Shown: positions 16,643-24,942, counted from the stretch's first letter. The stretch is 56,977 nt of DNA from Paenibacillus massiliensis 2301065 = DSM 16942 (GCF_000377505.1 NZ_KB898209.1:1-56977); one strand, 5' to 3'. Notes: generated by a model not told the origin, from the letters alone. Made by a program: numbers and translations.

Positions 16643-17341
16643 ATGTTCAGGAAGATGAAGTCGGACATTCAGGCGGTGCTGGATAATGACCCGGCAGCTA
16701 CAGGGCCGCTGGAGGTTATTTTTACGTACTCCGGGATTCATGCCATTTGGTTTCACAGAGCAGCTCATGGCCTTTATCGCAGGGGGTGGCGTACACTGCC
16801 TCGCATTATATCGCAATTTTCGCGCTTTATGACAGGAATCGAGATTCATCCGGGAGCCCGCATCGGGGATCGTCTGTTCATAGACCACGGTATGGGAATC
16901 GTCATTGGTGAGACCTGCGAGATCGGAAATGATGTCATTTTATATCAGGGAGTTACTCTTGGGGGGACGGGAAAAGAAAAGGGTAAAAGGCATCCTACCA
17001 TTGGTAATAATGTAGTTATCGGCTCGGGCGCGAAAATACTAGGGTCATTCACTGTCGGAGATCAGTCCAATATAGGCTCCAACTCAGTGGTCCTGAAGGA
17101 GGTTCCTCCATATAGTACGGTAGTAGGCATTCCAGGACGTATTGTGAAGCAGGCGGGAATTAAACAGGATCGCTTAAGCCACCAGCTTCCAGACCCGATC
17201 GTAGATTCCATACGGAGTCTGCAGGCTGAAATCGAGCTACTGCGCACAGAGCTTGCTGAAGTGAAAAGCAGCCCATCTTCGCGGGAAAAGCTTCACGATG
17301 AGCGTATGCATGTCCCATCGGTAAAAGACGAGCAGGATTGA
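16643..17341 (+). CDS. cysE: Serine O-acetyltransferase
   Basis: CysE acetylates serine with acetyl-CoA, the first committed step of cysteine synthesis. The 232-residue protein has an N-terminal helical part and a left-handed beta-helix of hexapeptide repeats, seen from about 65 to 170, with H-P-G-A-R-I-G, D-H-G-M-G-I-V-I-G-E-T and the closing P-P-Y-S-T-V-V-G-I-P-G-R. The ATG at 16643 follows AAAAAGGGGG. An in-frame upstream ATG at 16562 lies in the T-box terminator and is rejected. cysS follows in the same unit. Confidence 0.95.
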   Translation: MFRKMKSDIQAVLDNDPAATGPLEVIFTYSGIHAIWFHRAAHGLYRRGWRTLPRIISQFSRFMTGIEIHPGARIGDRLFIDHGMGIVIGETCEIGNDVILYQGVTLGGTGKEKGKRHPTIGNNVVIGSGAKILGSFTVGDQSNIGSNSVVLKEVPPYSTVVGIPGRIVKQAGIKQDRLSHQLPDPIVDSIRSLQAEIELLRTELAEVKSSPSSREKLHDERMHVPSVKDEQD

Positions 17342-17444
17342 GAAACGTCGTGGCAATCAAGTAAGATGATATTAATACAGCAAAAGCTGTCCGGATATAG
17401 CTCCTCATGCGGTGCATGGGATTCCGGTTAAGGAGGAATAGCGT

Positions 17445-18848
17445 ATGACGCTTCAGGTCTATAACACGATGCATAGAAATAAAGAGGTGTTCGTCCCCCA
17501 AGAACCTGGAAAGGTCAAGATGTATGTATGCGGACCGACGGTGTATGACTATATTCATATTGGCAATGCCCGTCCAATTATCGTGTTTGATATGGTGCGT
17601 AGCTACCTTGAGTATTCGGGATACGAAGTTAACTACGTTACGAATTTTACCGATGTGGACGACAAGCTGATCCGTAAGGCGGAAGAGCTTGGCACAGATG
17701 TACCTACAGTGGCTGAGCGTTTCATTAACGCTTACTACGAGGATATTGCGGGGCTCGGCATACCTGCGGCCACTCTTAATCCGCGAGTTACCGAGAGCAT
17801 GGATCTGATTATTGAATTCATCCGTGAGCTGGTTGAGCGTGATTACGCCTATGAGAACGGCGGAGATGTATTCTACCGTACCGAGAAGTTCAAGGACTAC
17901 GGTAAGCTGTCAGGTCAGAATCTGGAGCAGCTGCAATTTGGCATTCGGATCGGTGTCGATGAGCGCAAGGAGCGCCCGGAGGATTTTGTACTATGGAAGG
18001 CTGCCAAGCCAGGTGAGATCTATTGGTCCAGTCCGTGGGGGAATGGCAGACCCGGCTGGCATATCGAGTGCTCTGCCATGGCCCGTCATTATCTGGGCGA
18101 TACGCTGGATATTCATGGCGGCGGACAGGATTTACAGTTCCCGCACCATGAATGCGAATGCGCACAATCAGAAGCGTTGACTGGTCAGCCACTATCTCGC
18201 TACTGGATGCATAATGGCTATATTCGAATCAATAATGAGAAGATGTCGAAATCGCTCGGCAATGGTATCCTTGTCAAGGATCTGCGGGCACAGTATAAGA
18301 AGGAAGCCATACGTTACTTCATGCTGTCTACGCATTATCGCAATCCACTGAATTTCAATGAGGAGACCATGAGTCAGGCTGAGAAAAGTGTCGAACGTAT
18401 TGCGAATGCTGTCGCAAATGTAACACACCGCTTGAAGACGGCATTGCCAGGTGATGGTCAAGTAGGCCAAGAGCTAGAGAGCAAGCTGCAGCAAATCCAG
18501 TCTCAGTTCCGCGAGAAAATGGATGATGACTTTAATACTCCAGATGCGATTACAGCACTGTTCGATTGGGTAAGTGAAGCTAATCAGACATTGCAGCGGG
18601 AGGTAGTGATTTCTGCTGAGCTGACAGCTCTCCTGAAGACCTTCGAGGGGATGAACAGTGTGCTGCGACTTTATGACGCTACGAGCAGTGAACTGCTGGA
18701 TGAGGAAGTAGAGCAGCTGATCGCAGAGCGCGTAGAGGCAAGAAAGTCGAAAAATTGGGGCAGAGCTGATGAGATTCGTGATCTGCTGGCAGAACAGGGC
18801 ATTCTGCTGGAGGATACGGCTCAAGGCATGCGCTGGCGGCGGAGATAA
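17445..18848 (+). CDS. cysS: Cysteine--tRNA ligase
   Basis: CysS charges tRNA-Cys. The 467-residue class I synthetase has the zinc ligand C29 in C-G-P-T-V-Y-D, the HIGN motif at 38-41, the K-M-S-K-S loop at 266-270, and further zinc ligands in the W-H-I-E-C-S-A-M and H-H-E-C-E segments. It starts with ATG behind AAGGAGG. It lies downstream of cysE under the same cysteine T-box, linking cysteine synthesis to its charging. mrnC begins 11 bases after its stop. Confidence 0.97.
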   Translation: MTLQVYNTMHRNKEVFVPQEPGKVKMYVCGPTVYDYIHIGNARPIIVFDMVRSYLEYSGYEVNYVTNFTDVDDKLIRKAEELGTDVPTVAERFINAYYEDIAGLGIPAATLNPRVTESMDLIIEFIRELVERDYAYENGGDVFYRTEKFKDYGKLSGQNLEQLQFGIRIGVDERKERPEDFVLWKAAKPGEIYWSSPWGNGRPGWHIECSAMARHYLGDTLDIHGGGQDLQFPHHECECAQSEALTGQPLSRYWMHNGYIRINNEKMSKSLGNGILVKDLRAQYKKEAIRYFMLSTHYRNPLNFNEETMSQAEKSVERIANAVANVTHRLKTALPGDGQVGQELESKLQQIQSQFREKMDDDFNTPDAITALFDWVSEANQTLQREVVISAELTALLKTFEGMNSVLRLYDATSSELLDEEVEQLIAERVEARKSKNWGRADEIRDLLAEQGILLEDTAQGMRWRRR

Positions 18849-18859
18849 GCGGAGGGAAA

Positions 18860-19282
18860 ATGGAATTGCAGAAGCTTTGGTTCCCCTACCCCCCTTCCAA
18901 GCCAGCAAGACTCATCCCCCCTATATCGTTGGCTTATATTGGGGACGCTGTATATGAGGTTGCCATCCGCCAATTTTTGCTGAGCCAGACTAACTTGCGC
19001 CCACACCATCTGCACCGCAAAGCGATAAGTCTGGTGTCAGCCAAGGCACAAAGTGTGATGCTGCAGAAGCTCGAAGCGATCCTCACAGAAGAGGAGCAGG
19101 ATATTGTACGGGCTTGTCGCAATGCTAAATCAGGCAGCATCCCCAAAAATGCGGACGTGCTAGAGTACAGACATGCTACAGCTCTGGAAGGGCTGGTAGG
19201 ATTCCTGTACTGTGATGGTCGACTGGACAGGCTCACCGAGCTGCTTGATGAGGGGATTCGGGCGATGGAGTCTAATGTCTAG
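18860..19282 (+). CDS. mrnC: Mini-ribonuclease III
   Basis: Mini-RNase III trims both ends of the 23S rRNA precursor in Bacillus relatives. The 140-residue protein is an RNase III catalytic domain without a double-stranded RNA-binding domain. The signature helix L-A-Y-I-G-D-A-V-Y-E is at 24-33 with D29 and E33 as metal ligands, and the second acidic helix A-L-E-G-L-V-G-F-L-Y is near residue 110. The ATG has GGAGGG just upstream. The 11-base gap after cysS suggests co-transcription. Confidence 0.94.
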   Translation: MELQKLWFPYPPSKPARLIPPISLAYIGDAVYEVAIRQFLLSQTNLRPHHLHRKAISLVSAKAQSVMLQKLEAILTEEEQDIVRACRNAKSGSIPKNADVLEYRHATALEGLVGFLYCDGRLDRLTELLDEGIRAMESNV

Positions 19283-19324
19283 TATTAACTAGGCGAATTT
19301 CGATAAAATGTTTGAAAGCTCACT

Positions 19325-19352
19325 TTGGGCAAATACTTTGTGGGCATACAAT
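19325..19352 (+). promoter_or_regulatory. Possible promoter for rlmB-rae1
   Basis: TTGGGC (19325-19330) and TACAAT (19347-19352) are 16 bases apart in the 136-base gap after mrnC. The match is moderate. Confidence 0.4.
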
Positions 19353-19418
19353 AAAGAAATTATATAGTGCATGTAAGAAGTGGGCAGGAAGGCTTCATAC
19401 AGCAGGGAGGTCACACGG

Positions 19419-20165
19419 ATGGAAGAAGAATGGATTGCCGGTAAGCACTCGGTTATCGAGGCTTTGAAGTCAGGCAGGACAATTAATAAAATATGGCTGG
19501 CTGAGCAAGCACAGAAGCACTTGGTTCAGCCAATCATTGCGGAGGCTAAAAAAGCGGGTGTCATCGTACAGCAGGCGGACAAGCGTAAGCTGGATCAGAT
19601 GGTACCAGGCATACAGCACCAAGGAGTAGTCGCACAGGCAGCGCCATATGCCTATGCAGAGGTTGAGGACCTGCTCGCAGCTGCTGCGGCAAAAGGACAA
19701 GCTCCTTTTCTGATATTGCTGGACGAAATAGAGGACCCTCATAATCTGGGCTCCATTCTACGTACAGCTGACTGCACAGGTGCTCATGGTGTAATCGTAC
19801 CCAAAAGACGTTCTGCATCCATCACGGCAACGGTCTCCAAAACGTCGGCGGGCGCAGTAGAGTATGTCCCCGTCGCCAGAGTGAGCAACCTTGGACAGAC
19901 CATTGATCGTTTGAAGGAAGCTGGTATATGGGTGGTCGGCACCGATGTCGAAGCTACAGAGCCAGTGTTCGGCAACAATGTGTTCACAGGGCCGGTCGCT
20001 GTTGTGATCGGAAATGAAAACAAAGGGATGGGACGGCTGATCCGTGAAAAATGTGACGTCCTTGTCAAGTTGCCGATGGAGGGTCGCATTAATTCCCTGA
20101 ACGCTTCCGTAGCCGCCGGGGTCGTAATGTACGAAGTGCTGCGCGGTCGATTGGCCGGGAGCTAG
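19419..20165 (+). CDS. rlmB: 23S rRNA (guanosine-2'-O-)-methyltransferase RlmB family
   Basis: This SpoU-type methyltransferase moves a methyl group from S-adenosylmethionine to a ribose of 23S rRNA. The 248-residue protein has an N-terminal L30e-like substrate domain (E-E-W-I-A-G-K-H-S-V-I-E-A-L) and a C-terminal knotted domain. The three SpoU motifs are visible as E-D-P-H-N-L-G-S-I-L-R-T-A, G-N-E-N-K-G-M-G and P-M-E-G-R-I-N-S-L-N-A-S-V-A. The ATG at 19419 is eight bases after AGGGAGG. rae1 begins four bases after the stop. Confidence 0.93.
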   Translation: MEEEWIAGKHSVIEALKSGRTINKIWLAEQAQKHLVQPIIAEAKKAGVIVQQADKRKLDQMVPGIQHQGVVAQAAPYAYAEVEDLLAAAAAKGQAPFLILLDEIEDPHNLGSILRTADCTGAHGVIVPKRRSASITATVSKTSAGAVEYVPVARVSNLGQTIDRLKEAGIWVVGTDVEATEPVFGNNVFTGPVAVVIGNENKGMGRLIREKCDVLVKLPMEGRINSLNASVAAGVVMYEVLRGRLAGS

Positions 20166-20168
20166 CCT

Positions 20169-20690
20169 ATGGCTGATATGCGGGATGTTCTGCTTGTGGA
20201 CGGTTATAACATGATCGGGGCCTGGTCCGAACTTTCCGCATTGGCGCAGTACAGCTTGCAGGAGGCACGGGACAGTCTGCTGGAGAGGCTCGCGGATCAT
20301 CAGGCCTTTTCGGGGAGAAGGGTCATCGTTGTATTTGATGCGTATCGTGTACCCGGGCTTGGCAAATCTTTTACACATAGCAAAGTACAGATTTACTTTA
20401 CCAAGGAGAAAGAGACGGCAGACGAATGCATCGAGCGTCTGGTCCGGGAGTTAAGTACGAGGCGTCGAACGATCTATGTGGCAACAAGCGATCAGGTGGA
20501 GCAGCATGTGGCTTTTGCTCAGGGAGCTTTACGGGTATCTGCCCGTGAGCTGAAGATTGAGGTGCAGGAGTCCGAGCGACAGGTGAAGCAAAGGATTGAG
20601 CTGGATCAGCAGCGCTCAAAGGGCAATACACTGGATGCAAAGCTTTCGCCAGAGATGAGAAAGCTATTCGAGCGCTGGCGCAGAGAGTGA
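20169..20690 (+). CDS. rae1: NYN-domain ribosome-dependent mRNA endonuclease (Rae1/YacP)
   Basis: Rae1 cleaves some mRNAs in the ribosomal A site in Bacillus subtilis; this role is taken from the family. The 173-residue protein is a PIN-like NYN domain starting with L-V-D-G-Y-N-M-I at 9-16 (D11 acidic site residue), with further acidic positions in V-V-F-D-A-Y and E-T-A-D-E-C-I-E. It lies three bases downstream of rlmB and lacks a strong ribosome site, so translational coupling is likely. Confidence 0.92.
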   Translation: MADMRDVLLVDGYNMIGAWSELSALAQYSLQEARDSLLERLADHQAFSGRRVIVVFDAYRVPGLGKSFTHSKVQIYFTKEKETADECIERLVRELSTRRRTIYVATSDQVEQHVAFAQGALRVSARELKIEVQESERQVKQRIELDQQRSKGNTLDAKLSPEMRKLFERWRRE

Positions 20691-20772
20691 TCCTAATCTT
20701 CTCCAAATAATTTTAAATTTTTACAAATTACACATTAATTATCCTCCTTTATGATAATTGTGGAAAGTTCAG

Positions 20773-20802
20773 TTGACGTTGTCGTATGCGTTCGCTTATA
20801 CT
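20773..20802 (+). promoter_or_regulatory. Sigma-A-like promoter of sigH
   Basis: TTGACG (20773-20778) and TATACT (20797-20802) are 18 bases apart, about 60 bases before the sigH start. In Bacillus sigH expression is repressed by AbrB; I cannot define such a site here. Confidence 0.65.
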
Positions 20803-20861
20803 TGTCGTATATTTTGAGAGAAGTAACGGGGACCTTGCGTTGCGGCCGGAGGGATTGTTAA

Positions 20862-21506
20862 GTGAGTGTCGACCTCAAGGATATCATGTTATCTGATTAT
20901 GATTACAGGGATGATGAAGACATTGTTGCAGCGGTCCATGAAGGTGACAGCGAGGCTCTGGAGTTCCTGATCAACAAGTATCGGAACTTTGTTCGCGCGA
21001 AGGCCAGATCTTATTTTCTGATCGGTGCCGATCGCGAAGACATCATTCAAGAAGGCATGATTGGTCTGTATAAGTCCATTCGTGATTTCAAGGGTGATAA
21101 GCTGGCTTCCTTTAAAGCGTTTGCGGAATTATGTATCACGCGACAGATTATTACGGCGATCAAGACGGCCACACGTCAGAAGCATATTCCTTTGAACTCT
21201 TACGTGTCGCTGGACAAACCTATTTATGATGAAGAGTCGGATCGTACATTGATGGATGTCATCTGCGGTTCGCAGGTCAGTGACCCTGAGGAATTAATTA
21301 TCAATCAGGAAGAATTTGTCGGCCTGGAAGACAAGATGTCTGAGATATTGAGCGATCTGGAGCGCAAGGTATTAATGTTATATCTCGATGGACGTTCCTA
21401 TCAAGAAATTGCAGTGGATTTGAACCGTCATGTGAAGTCCATAGACAACGCTTTGCAGCGAGTCAAACGAAAGCTTGAAAAATACCTAGAAGTTCGCGAT
21501 AATTAG
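20862..21506 (+). CDS. sigH: RNA polymerase sigma-H factor
   Basis: SigH (Spo0H) directs RNA polymerase to promoters of early stationary-phase, sporulation and competence genes. The 214-residue sigma-70 family protein has region 2 at about 25-95 (D-I-I-Q-E-G-M-I-G-L-Y-K-S-I-R-D-F) and region 4 at about 155-205 (L-D-G-R-S-Y-Q-E-I-A helix-turn-helix), with no region 1.1. Translation starts at GTG nine bases after GGAGGG. It has its own promoter and terminator. Confidence 0.96.
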   Translation: MSVDLKDIMLSDYDYRDDEDIVAAVHEGDSEALEFLINKYRNFVRAKARSYFLIGADREDIIQEGMIGLYKSIRDFKGDKLASFKAFAELCITRQIITAIKTATRQKHIPLNSYVSLDKPIYDEESDRTLMDVICGSQVSDPEELIINQEEFVGLEDKMSEILSDLERKVLMLYLDGRSYQEIAVDLNRHVKSIDNALQRVKRKLEKYLEVRDN

Positions 21507-21521
21507 TATATACGTTTCGAG

Positions 21522-21550
21522 AAAAGGCTCAGTGATTCGAGTCTTTTTTT
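21522..21550 (+). terminator. Terminator of sigH
   Basis: Arms AAGGCTC and GAGTCTT (one G-U pair) are followed by an uninterrupted T run at 21543-21549. Confidence 0.75.
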
Positions 21551-21551
21551 G

Positions 21552-21847
21552 TTGGAGACTATTCTACAAAGTCTAAAGTGAGTAATCTGAAGTGTAGTCT
21601 CCAATTTCAGCAATGAGGGATCGAAATGATTCATCCGTCTATGTATTTCACAAGAGCAATGACATCAAACGGTACAAAATGTTGGTTGTCGACAAGTCGG
21701 AGGTTTATAACGCTGCGATTTGATAAATACTGGCATATGAATGTATGGATATCCAATCTGGTGATTGTGGCCAGAAGCCTTTAGCCGTTTGGGATTTAGA
21801 CAGCAAGATGCGGAAAATAAATCAGAGAAAATGACTACAAACATTCG
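21552..21847. other. Intergenic stretch between sigH and rpmG
   Basis: The only clear structure is a perfect 10-base inverted repeat, TTGGAGACTA (21552-21561) with TAGTCTCCAA (21595-21604), around a 33-base spacer. A 52-codon open frame (21626-21784) starts with ATG five bases after GAGGGA, but has no recognisable product. No tRNA or other RNA gene is seen. Confidence 0.45.
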
Positions 21848-21876
21848 TTGACATGACTACCCCCTTGTGATAAAGT
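21848..21876 (+). promoter_or_regulatory. Sigma-A promoter of rpmG-secE-nusG
   Basis: TTGACA (21848-21853) and TAAAGT (21871-21876) are 17 bases apart. rpmG starts 85 bases downstream. Confidence 0.75.
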
Positions 21877-21960
21877 GTTTTAGGTAGGCCTAAATTCGCG
21901 TTTTTTTAGGATCAATTTAGAGACTCCGTCTTTTTTGGATGTCTTCGGGAGGTGCACATC

Positions 21961-22110
21961 ATGCGGGTAATAATTACTTTGGCTTGTACAACTTGCAAAC
22001 AAAGAAATTACACTACGACCAAAAACAAGCGTAATCACCCTGACCGCATGGAGATGAAGAAATTCTGCAAGTTCTGTAACGAGCAGACTCCTCATCGGGA
22101 AACTAGATAG
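21961..22110 (+). CDS. rpmG: Ribosomal protein bL33
   Basis: This 49-residue protein of the large subunit sits near the E site. It is the zinc-binding (C+) form, with C-T-T-C and C-K-F-C pairs flanking a basic middle. It starts M-R-V-I-I-T-L-A-C as usual in Bacillus. GGGAGGTG lies nine bases before the ATG. The rpmG-secE-nusG order is the common one in Gram-positive bacteria, and secE begins 21 bases later. Confidence 0.96.
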   Translation: MRVIITLACTTCKQRNYTTTKNKRNHPDRMEMKKFCKFCNEQTPHRETR

Positions 22111-22131
22111 TTTTTTGGAGGTGTAGTCGGC

Positions 22132-22323
22132 GTGAAACGTAGTTTCAAGTCTCTGATTTCCTTTTTCTCTGAAAGCTGGGCTGAACTCAAGAAAGTTCGC
22201 TGGCCCAATCGTAAAGAGTTGACGAACTATACGTTGATCGTTATCGGTACAATTGCGTTTGTCACAATTTATTTTTGGGTTCTGGATATCGGCATCTCTG
22301 CTGTGATCGAAGCGATTATTTAA
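22132..22323 (+). CDS. secE: Preprotein translocase subunit SecE
   Basis: SecE clamps the SecY channel in the membrane. The 63-residue short form has an amphipathic cytoplasmic helix with the conserved W-A-E-L-K-K-V-R-W-P-N-R-K-E segment, then one membrane span at about 36-58. The start is GTG behind TTGGAGGTG. It is co-transcribed with rpmG and nusG. Confidence 0.96.
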   Translation: MKRSFKSLISFFSESWAELKKVRWPNRKELTNYTLIVIGTIAFVTIYFWVLDIGISAVIEAII

Positions 22324-22345
22324 GAAGGGTCCCAGGTGGCTTGAT

Positions 22346-22879
22346 ATGGAAAAAAGATGGTATGTCGTTCATACCTATTCTGGGTATGAGAACAAAGTCA
22401 AAGCCAATTTGGAAAAACGCGTTGAGTCCATGGGCATGGAGGACAAGATATTCCGAGTTCTTGTTCCGATGGAAGAAGAACTGGTAAACAAAGACGGTAA
22501 GAAAAAGACTGTCATGCGTAAAGTTTACCCGGGTTATGTCTTGGTCGAAATGATTCAAACCGATGATTCCTGGTATGTTGTACGCAATACACCGGGTGTA
22601 ACCGGATTTGTAGGATCGACGGGTTCTGGTTCCAAGCCTACGCCTTTGCTTCCTGAGGAAGTTGAGCAGATTCTGAAGCATATGGGTATGGTCGAGCCGA
22701 AACCGAAGATTGAATTCGACGTGAAGGAATCCGTTCGGATTAAAGTTGGTCCATTTGCGAATTTTGTGGGCTCCGTGGAAGAAATATTGGCTGACAAAAG
22801 CAAGTTGAAAGTGCATGTCAACATGTTTGGACGGGAAACCCCGCTGGAGTTGGATTATACTCAAGTGGAGAAAATATAG
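22346..22879 (+). CDS. nusG: Transcription termination/antitermination protein NusG
   Basis: NusG binds the RNA polymerase clamp and modulates pausing, termination and ribosome coupling. The 177-residue protein has the N-terminal NGN domain (W-Y-V-V-H-T-Y-S-G-Y-E at 5-15, V-F-P-G-Y-V-like K-V-Y-P-G-Y-V-L-V) and a C-terminal KOW domain (V-R-I-K-V-G-P-F-A-N-F at about 129-140). It follows secE by 22 bases. Confidence 0.97.
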   Translation: MEKRWYVVHTYSGYENKVKANLEKRVESMGMEDKIFRVLVPMEEELVNKDGKKKTVMRKVYPGYVLVEMIQTDDSWYVVRNTPGVTGFVGSTGSGSKPTPLLPEEVEQILKHMGMVEPKPKIEFDVKESVRIKVGPFANFVGSVEEILADKSKLKVHVNMFGRETPLELDYTQVEKI

Positions 22880-22897
22880 GTTTTCTTAAGGTTTCTT

Positions 22898-22927
22898 GTG
22901 GGAGGATCATCTGATCCATTGTACCAC
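22898..22927 (+). promoter_or_regulatory. L1-type ribosomal protein binding site before rplK
   Basis: GTGG (22898-22901) pairs with CCAC (22924-22927) and GGATCA (22904-22909) with TGATCC (22912-22917), leaving an asymmetric internal loop of GA against ATTGTA. This helix-loop-helix with a G-rich strand resembles the mRNA site by which L1 represses the rplK-rplA genes. The assignment is by shape, not by alignment. Confidence 0.6.
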
Positions 22928-22950
22928 TATTGAGTCAAGGAGGTGTCACC

Positions 22951-23376
22951 ATGGCAAAAAAGGTAATCAAAATGGTAAAACTGCAGATCCCTGCAGGTAA
23001 AGCGAATCCAGCGCCTCCAGTAGGTCCGGCTTTGGGTCAAGCAGGTGTCAACATCATGGCATTCTGTAAGGAATTCAATGCTCGTACTGCTGATCAAGCA
23101 GGCCTGATCATTCCGGTTGAAATTTCTGTGTTTGAAGATCGTTCCTTTACTTTCATCACAAAAACTCCACCGGCTGCAGTTCTGTTGAAAGTTGCTGCTA
23201 AAATCGAAAAAGGTTCCGGCGTGCCGAACAAAACGAAAGTAGCTACTGTAAAACGCGATACTGTTCGTCAAATCGCTGAGCAAAAAATGCCTGACCTGAA
23301 CGCAGCTTCCGTTGAAGCAGCTATGCGTATGGTTGAAGGTACTGCTCGCAGCATGGGTATCACCATCGAAGATTAA
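22951..23376 (+). CDS. rplK: Ribosomal protein uL11
   Basis: L11 forms the base of the factor-binding stalk with 23S rRNA and is the site of thiopeptide action. The 141-residue protein starts M-A-K-K-V-I-K-M-V-K-L-Q-I-P-A-G-K-A and holds the proline-rich N-terminal P-A-P-P-V-G-P-A-L-G-Q-A-G segment and the C-terminal RNA-binding domain. The ATG follows AAGGAGGTG. A TTG 21 bases upstream is in frame but precedes the ribosome site. Confidence 0.97.
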   Translation: MAKKVIKMVKLQIPAGKANPAPPVGPALGQAGVNIMAFCKEFNARTADQAGLIIPVEISVFEDRSFTFITKTPPAAVLLKVAAKIEKGSGVPNKTKVATVKRDTVRQIAEQKMPDLNAASVEAAMRMVEGTARSMGITIED

Positions 23377-23454
23377 TCGTAAGCTTCGACAATCGGCTTT
23401 GTACCGATTCATGTGGGAGGTATATCCGCTAATACCACAAAGGAGGAAATGAAA

Positions 23455-24147
23455 ATGGCTAAACACGGTAAGAAATACCTGGAAGCTGCTAAGCTGATCG
23501 ATAGCGAAGCAACTTACGAGCCTTTGGAAGCCGTTGAACTGGTGAAAAAGGCAGCGACTGCAAAATTCGACGAGACCGTTGAAGTAGCAGTTCGTCTGGG
23601 CGTTGACGCTCGTAAACAAGACCAAGCCGTTCGTGGCGTAGTTGTATTGCCGCACGGTACTGGTAAAACCCAACGCGTCTTGGTGTTCGCTAAAGGCGAC
23701 AAAGTGAAAGAAGCAGAAGCAGCTGGTGCTGATTATGTTGGTGATCAAGATATGATCAACAAAATCCAACAAGGCTGGTTCGAATTCGATGTCTGCGTAG
23801 CTACACCAGATATGATGAGCGAGGTTGGTAAACTGGGTCGTCTGCTCGGTGGTAAAGGTCTCATGCCTAACCCTAAAGCAGGAACAGTTACTTTCGATGT
23901 TGCCAAAGCTGTTCAAGAAATCAAAGCTGGTAAAATCGAATACCGTCTCGACAAAGCTGGTCAAATTCACGCGCCAATCGGTAAAGCGTCCTTCACAGCT
24001 GAGCAACTGGGTGAGAACCTCAAAGCTCTGGTTGATGCCCTGAACCGCGCGAAGCCTGCGGCTGCTAAAGGTGTATACCTGAAGAACATCGCAGTATCTT
24101 CCACAATGAGCCCAAGTGCTCGTGTAAACACAGCTAGCTTTAGATAA
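23455..24147 (+). CDS. rplA: Ribosomal protein uL1
   Basis: L1 forms the mobile stalk at the E site and represses its own mRNA. The 230-residue protein starts M-A-K-H-G-K-K-Y and contains the L-G-R-L-L-G-G-K-G-L-M-P-N-P-K segment typical of L1. The ATG at 23455 is eight bases after AAAGGAGG. A nearer ATG at 23449 is too close to that site. A small hairpin, AATCGG-CTTTGTA-CCGATT (23390-23408), lies in the gap after rplK. Confidence 0.97.
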   Translation: MAKHGKKYLEAAKLIDSEATYEPLEAVELVKKAATAKFDETVEVAVRLGVDARKQDQAVRGVVVLPHGTGKTQRVLVFAKGDKVKEAEAAGADYVGDQDMINKIQQGWFEFDVCVATPDMMSEVGKLGRLLGGKGLMPNPKAGTVTFDVAKAVQEIKAGKIEYRLDKAGQIHAPIGKASFTAEQLGENLKALVDALNRAKPAAAKGVYLKNIAVSSTMSPSARVNTASFR

Positions 24148-24157
24148 TAAATTTTGA

Positions 24158-24186
24158 TTGACTAGTTCAGTCTGATCTGTTATTAT
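24158..24186 (+). promoter_or_regulatory. Sigma-A promoter of rplJ-rplL
   Basis: TTGACT (24158-24163) and TATTAT (24181-24186) are 17 bases apart, placing the start at about 24193, the head of the L10 leader. Confidence 0.75.
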
Positions 24187-24192
24187 ATTAAA

Positions 24193-24365
24193 GTTGGTTA
24201 CGGAAGATTGACCGTTAAATTTGAATATGCTTACCGTAGACAGTAGGTGCCATCAGGCTTAATTTCCTACCGAGGTGTTATGATAGAACGACTCATGCGG
24301 CGGTTGTTACCGCTCATGTTGATTTATCAAGCCTTCGTGATTGCTACGGAGGCTTTTCTTGTGCT
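24193..24365 (+). promoter_or_regulatory. Ribosomal protein L10 leader
   Basis: The leader holds the conserved block ACCGTAGACAGTAGGTGCC, then TTAATTTCCTACCGAGGT, whose arms (GTAGG with CCTAC) form the kink-turn region bound by the L10(L12)4 complex. It ends with the hairpin AAGCCTTCGT/ACGGAGGCTT and a T-rich tail (24329-24360). Bound L10 is expected to favour premature termination. Confidence 0.78.
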
Positions 24366-24438
24366 CAAGTAGCCTACTTGTAGTGAGATCTAGGGATCTT
24401 CATTAGAAGTGAATAAATTTCATCAGGAGGTGTACAGT

Positions 24439-24942
24439 TTGGCAAATGCAAAAGTGATTCAAGCAAAACAAGAAGCCGTTGAAGCTGTAACTGCAAAGCT
24501 GCGCGAGAGCGCAACTACTGTTGTTGCTGACTATCGTGGTCTGAATGTTGCTCAAGTAACTGAGCTGCGCAAGCAACTGCGTGAAGCAGGCGTAGAACTT
24601 CAAGTACTGAAGAACACATTGTTGCGTCGTGCAACTGCAGCTGCAGAACTGTCTGAACTGGACGAAGTATTGACGGGTCCTACCGCAATCGCGTTCAGCG
24701 TTGACGATGCTGTTGCTCCAGCAAAAATCCTTAATGATTTTGCTAAAAAGAACGATGCTTTGAAACTGAAAGGCGGAGTAGTAGAGGGTCGTGTAGTTGG
24801 TGCTGAAGAAATTAAAGCACTGGCAGAACTGCCATCCCGCGAAGGTCTCCTTTCCATGCTCCTCAGCGTGCTTCAAGCTCCTGTGCGCAACTTCGCGCTT
24901 GCAGTTAAAGCTGTTGCCGAGAAGGAAGAGCAAAGCGCATAA
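24439..24942 (+). CDS. rplJ: Ribosomal protein uL10
   Basis: L10 anchors L7/L12 dimers to the stalk base. The 167-residue protein has the D-Y-R-G-L-N-V-A-Q-V-T-E-L-R-K-Q-L-R RNA-binding segment and a C-terminal helix for L12 dimers. I place the start at TTG 24439, seven bases after AGGAGGTG. The in-frame GTG at 24409 precedes that site. The L10 leader upstream gives autogenous control. Confidence 0.95.
   Translation: MANAKVIQAKQEAVEAVTAKLRESATTVVADYRGLNVAQVTELRKQLREAGVELQVLKNTLLRRATAAAELSELDEVLTGPTAIAFSVDDAVAPAKILNDFAKKNDALKLKGGVVEGRVVGAEEIKALAELPSREGLLSMLLSVLQAPVRNFALAVKAVAEKEEQSA

Noticed and set aside
22901..22917. GGATCA-TC-TGATCC as an independent operator
   Set aside because: It is better explained as the upper helix of the L1-type site at 22898-22927.
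22927..24006. Long minus-strand open frame (359 codons) opposite rplK-rplA
   Set aside because: It is antisense to two certain ribosomal protein genes, has no ribosome site or known motif, and arises from strong codon bias on the plus strand.
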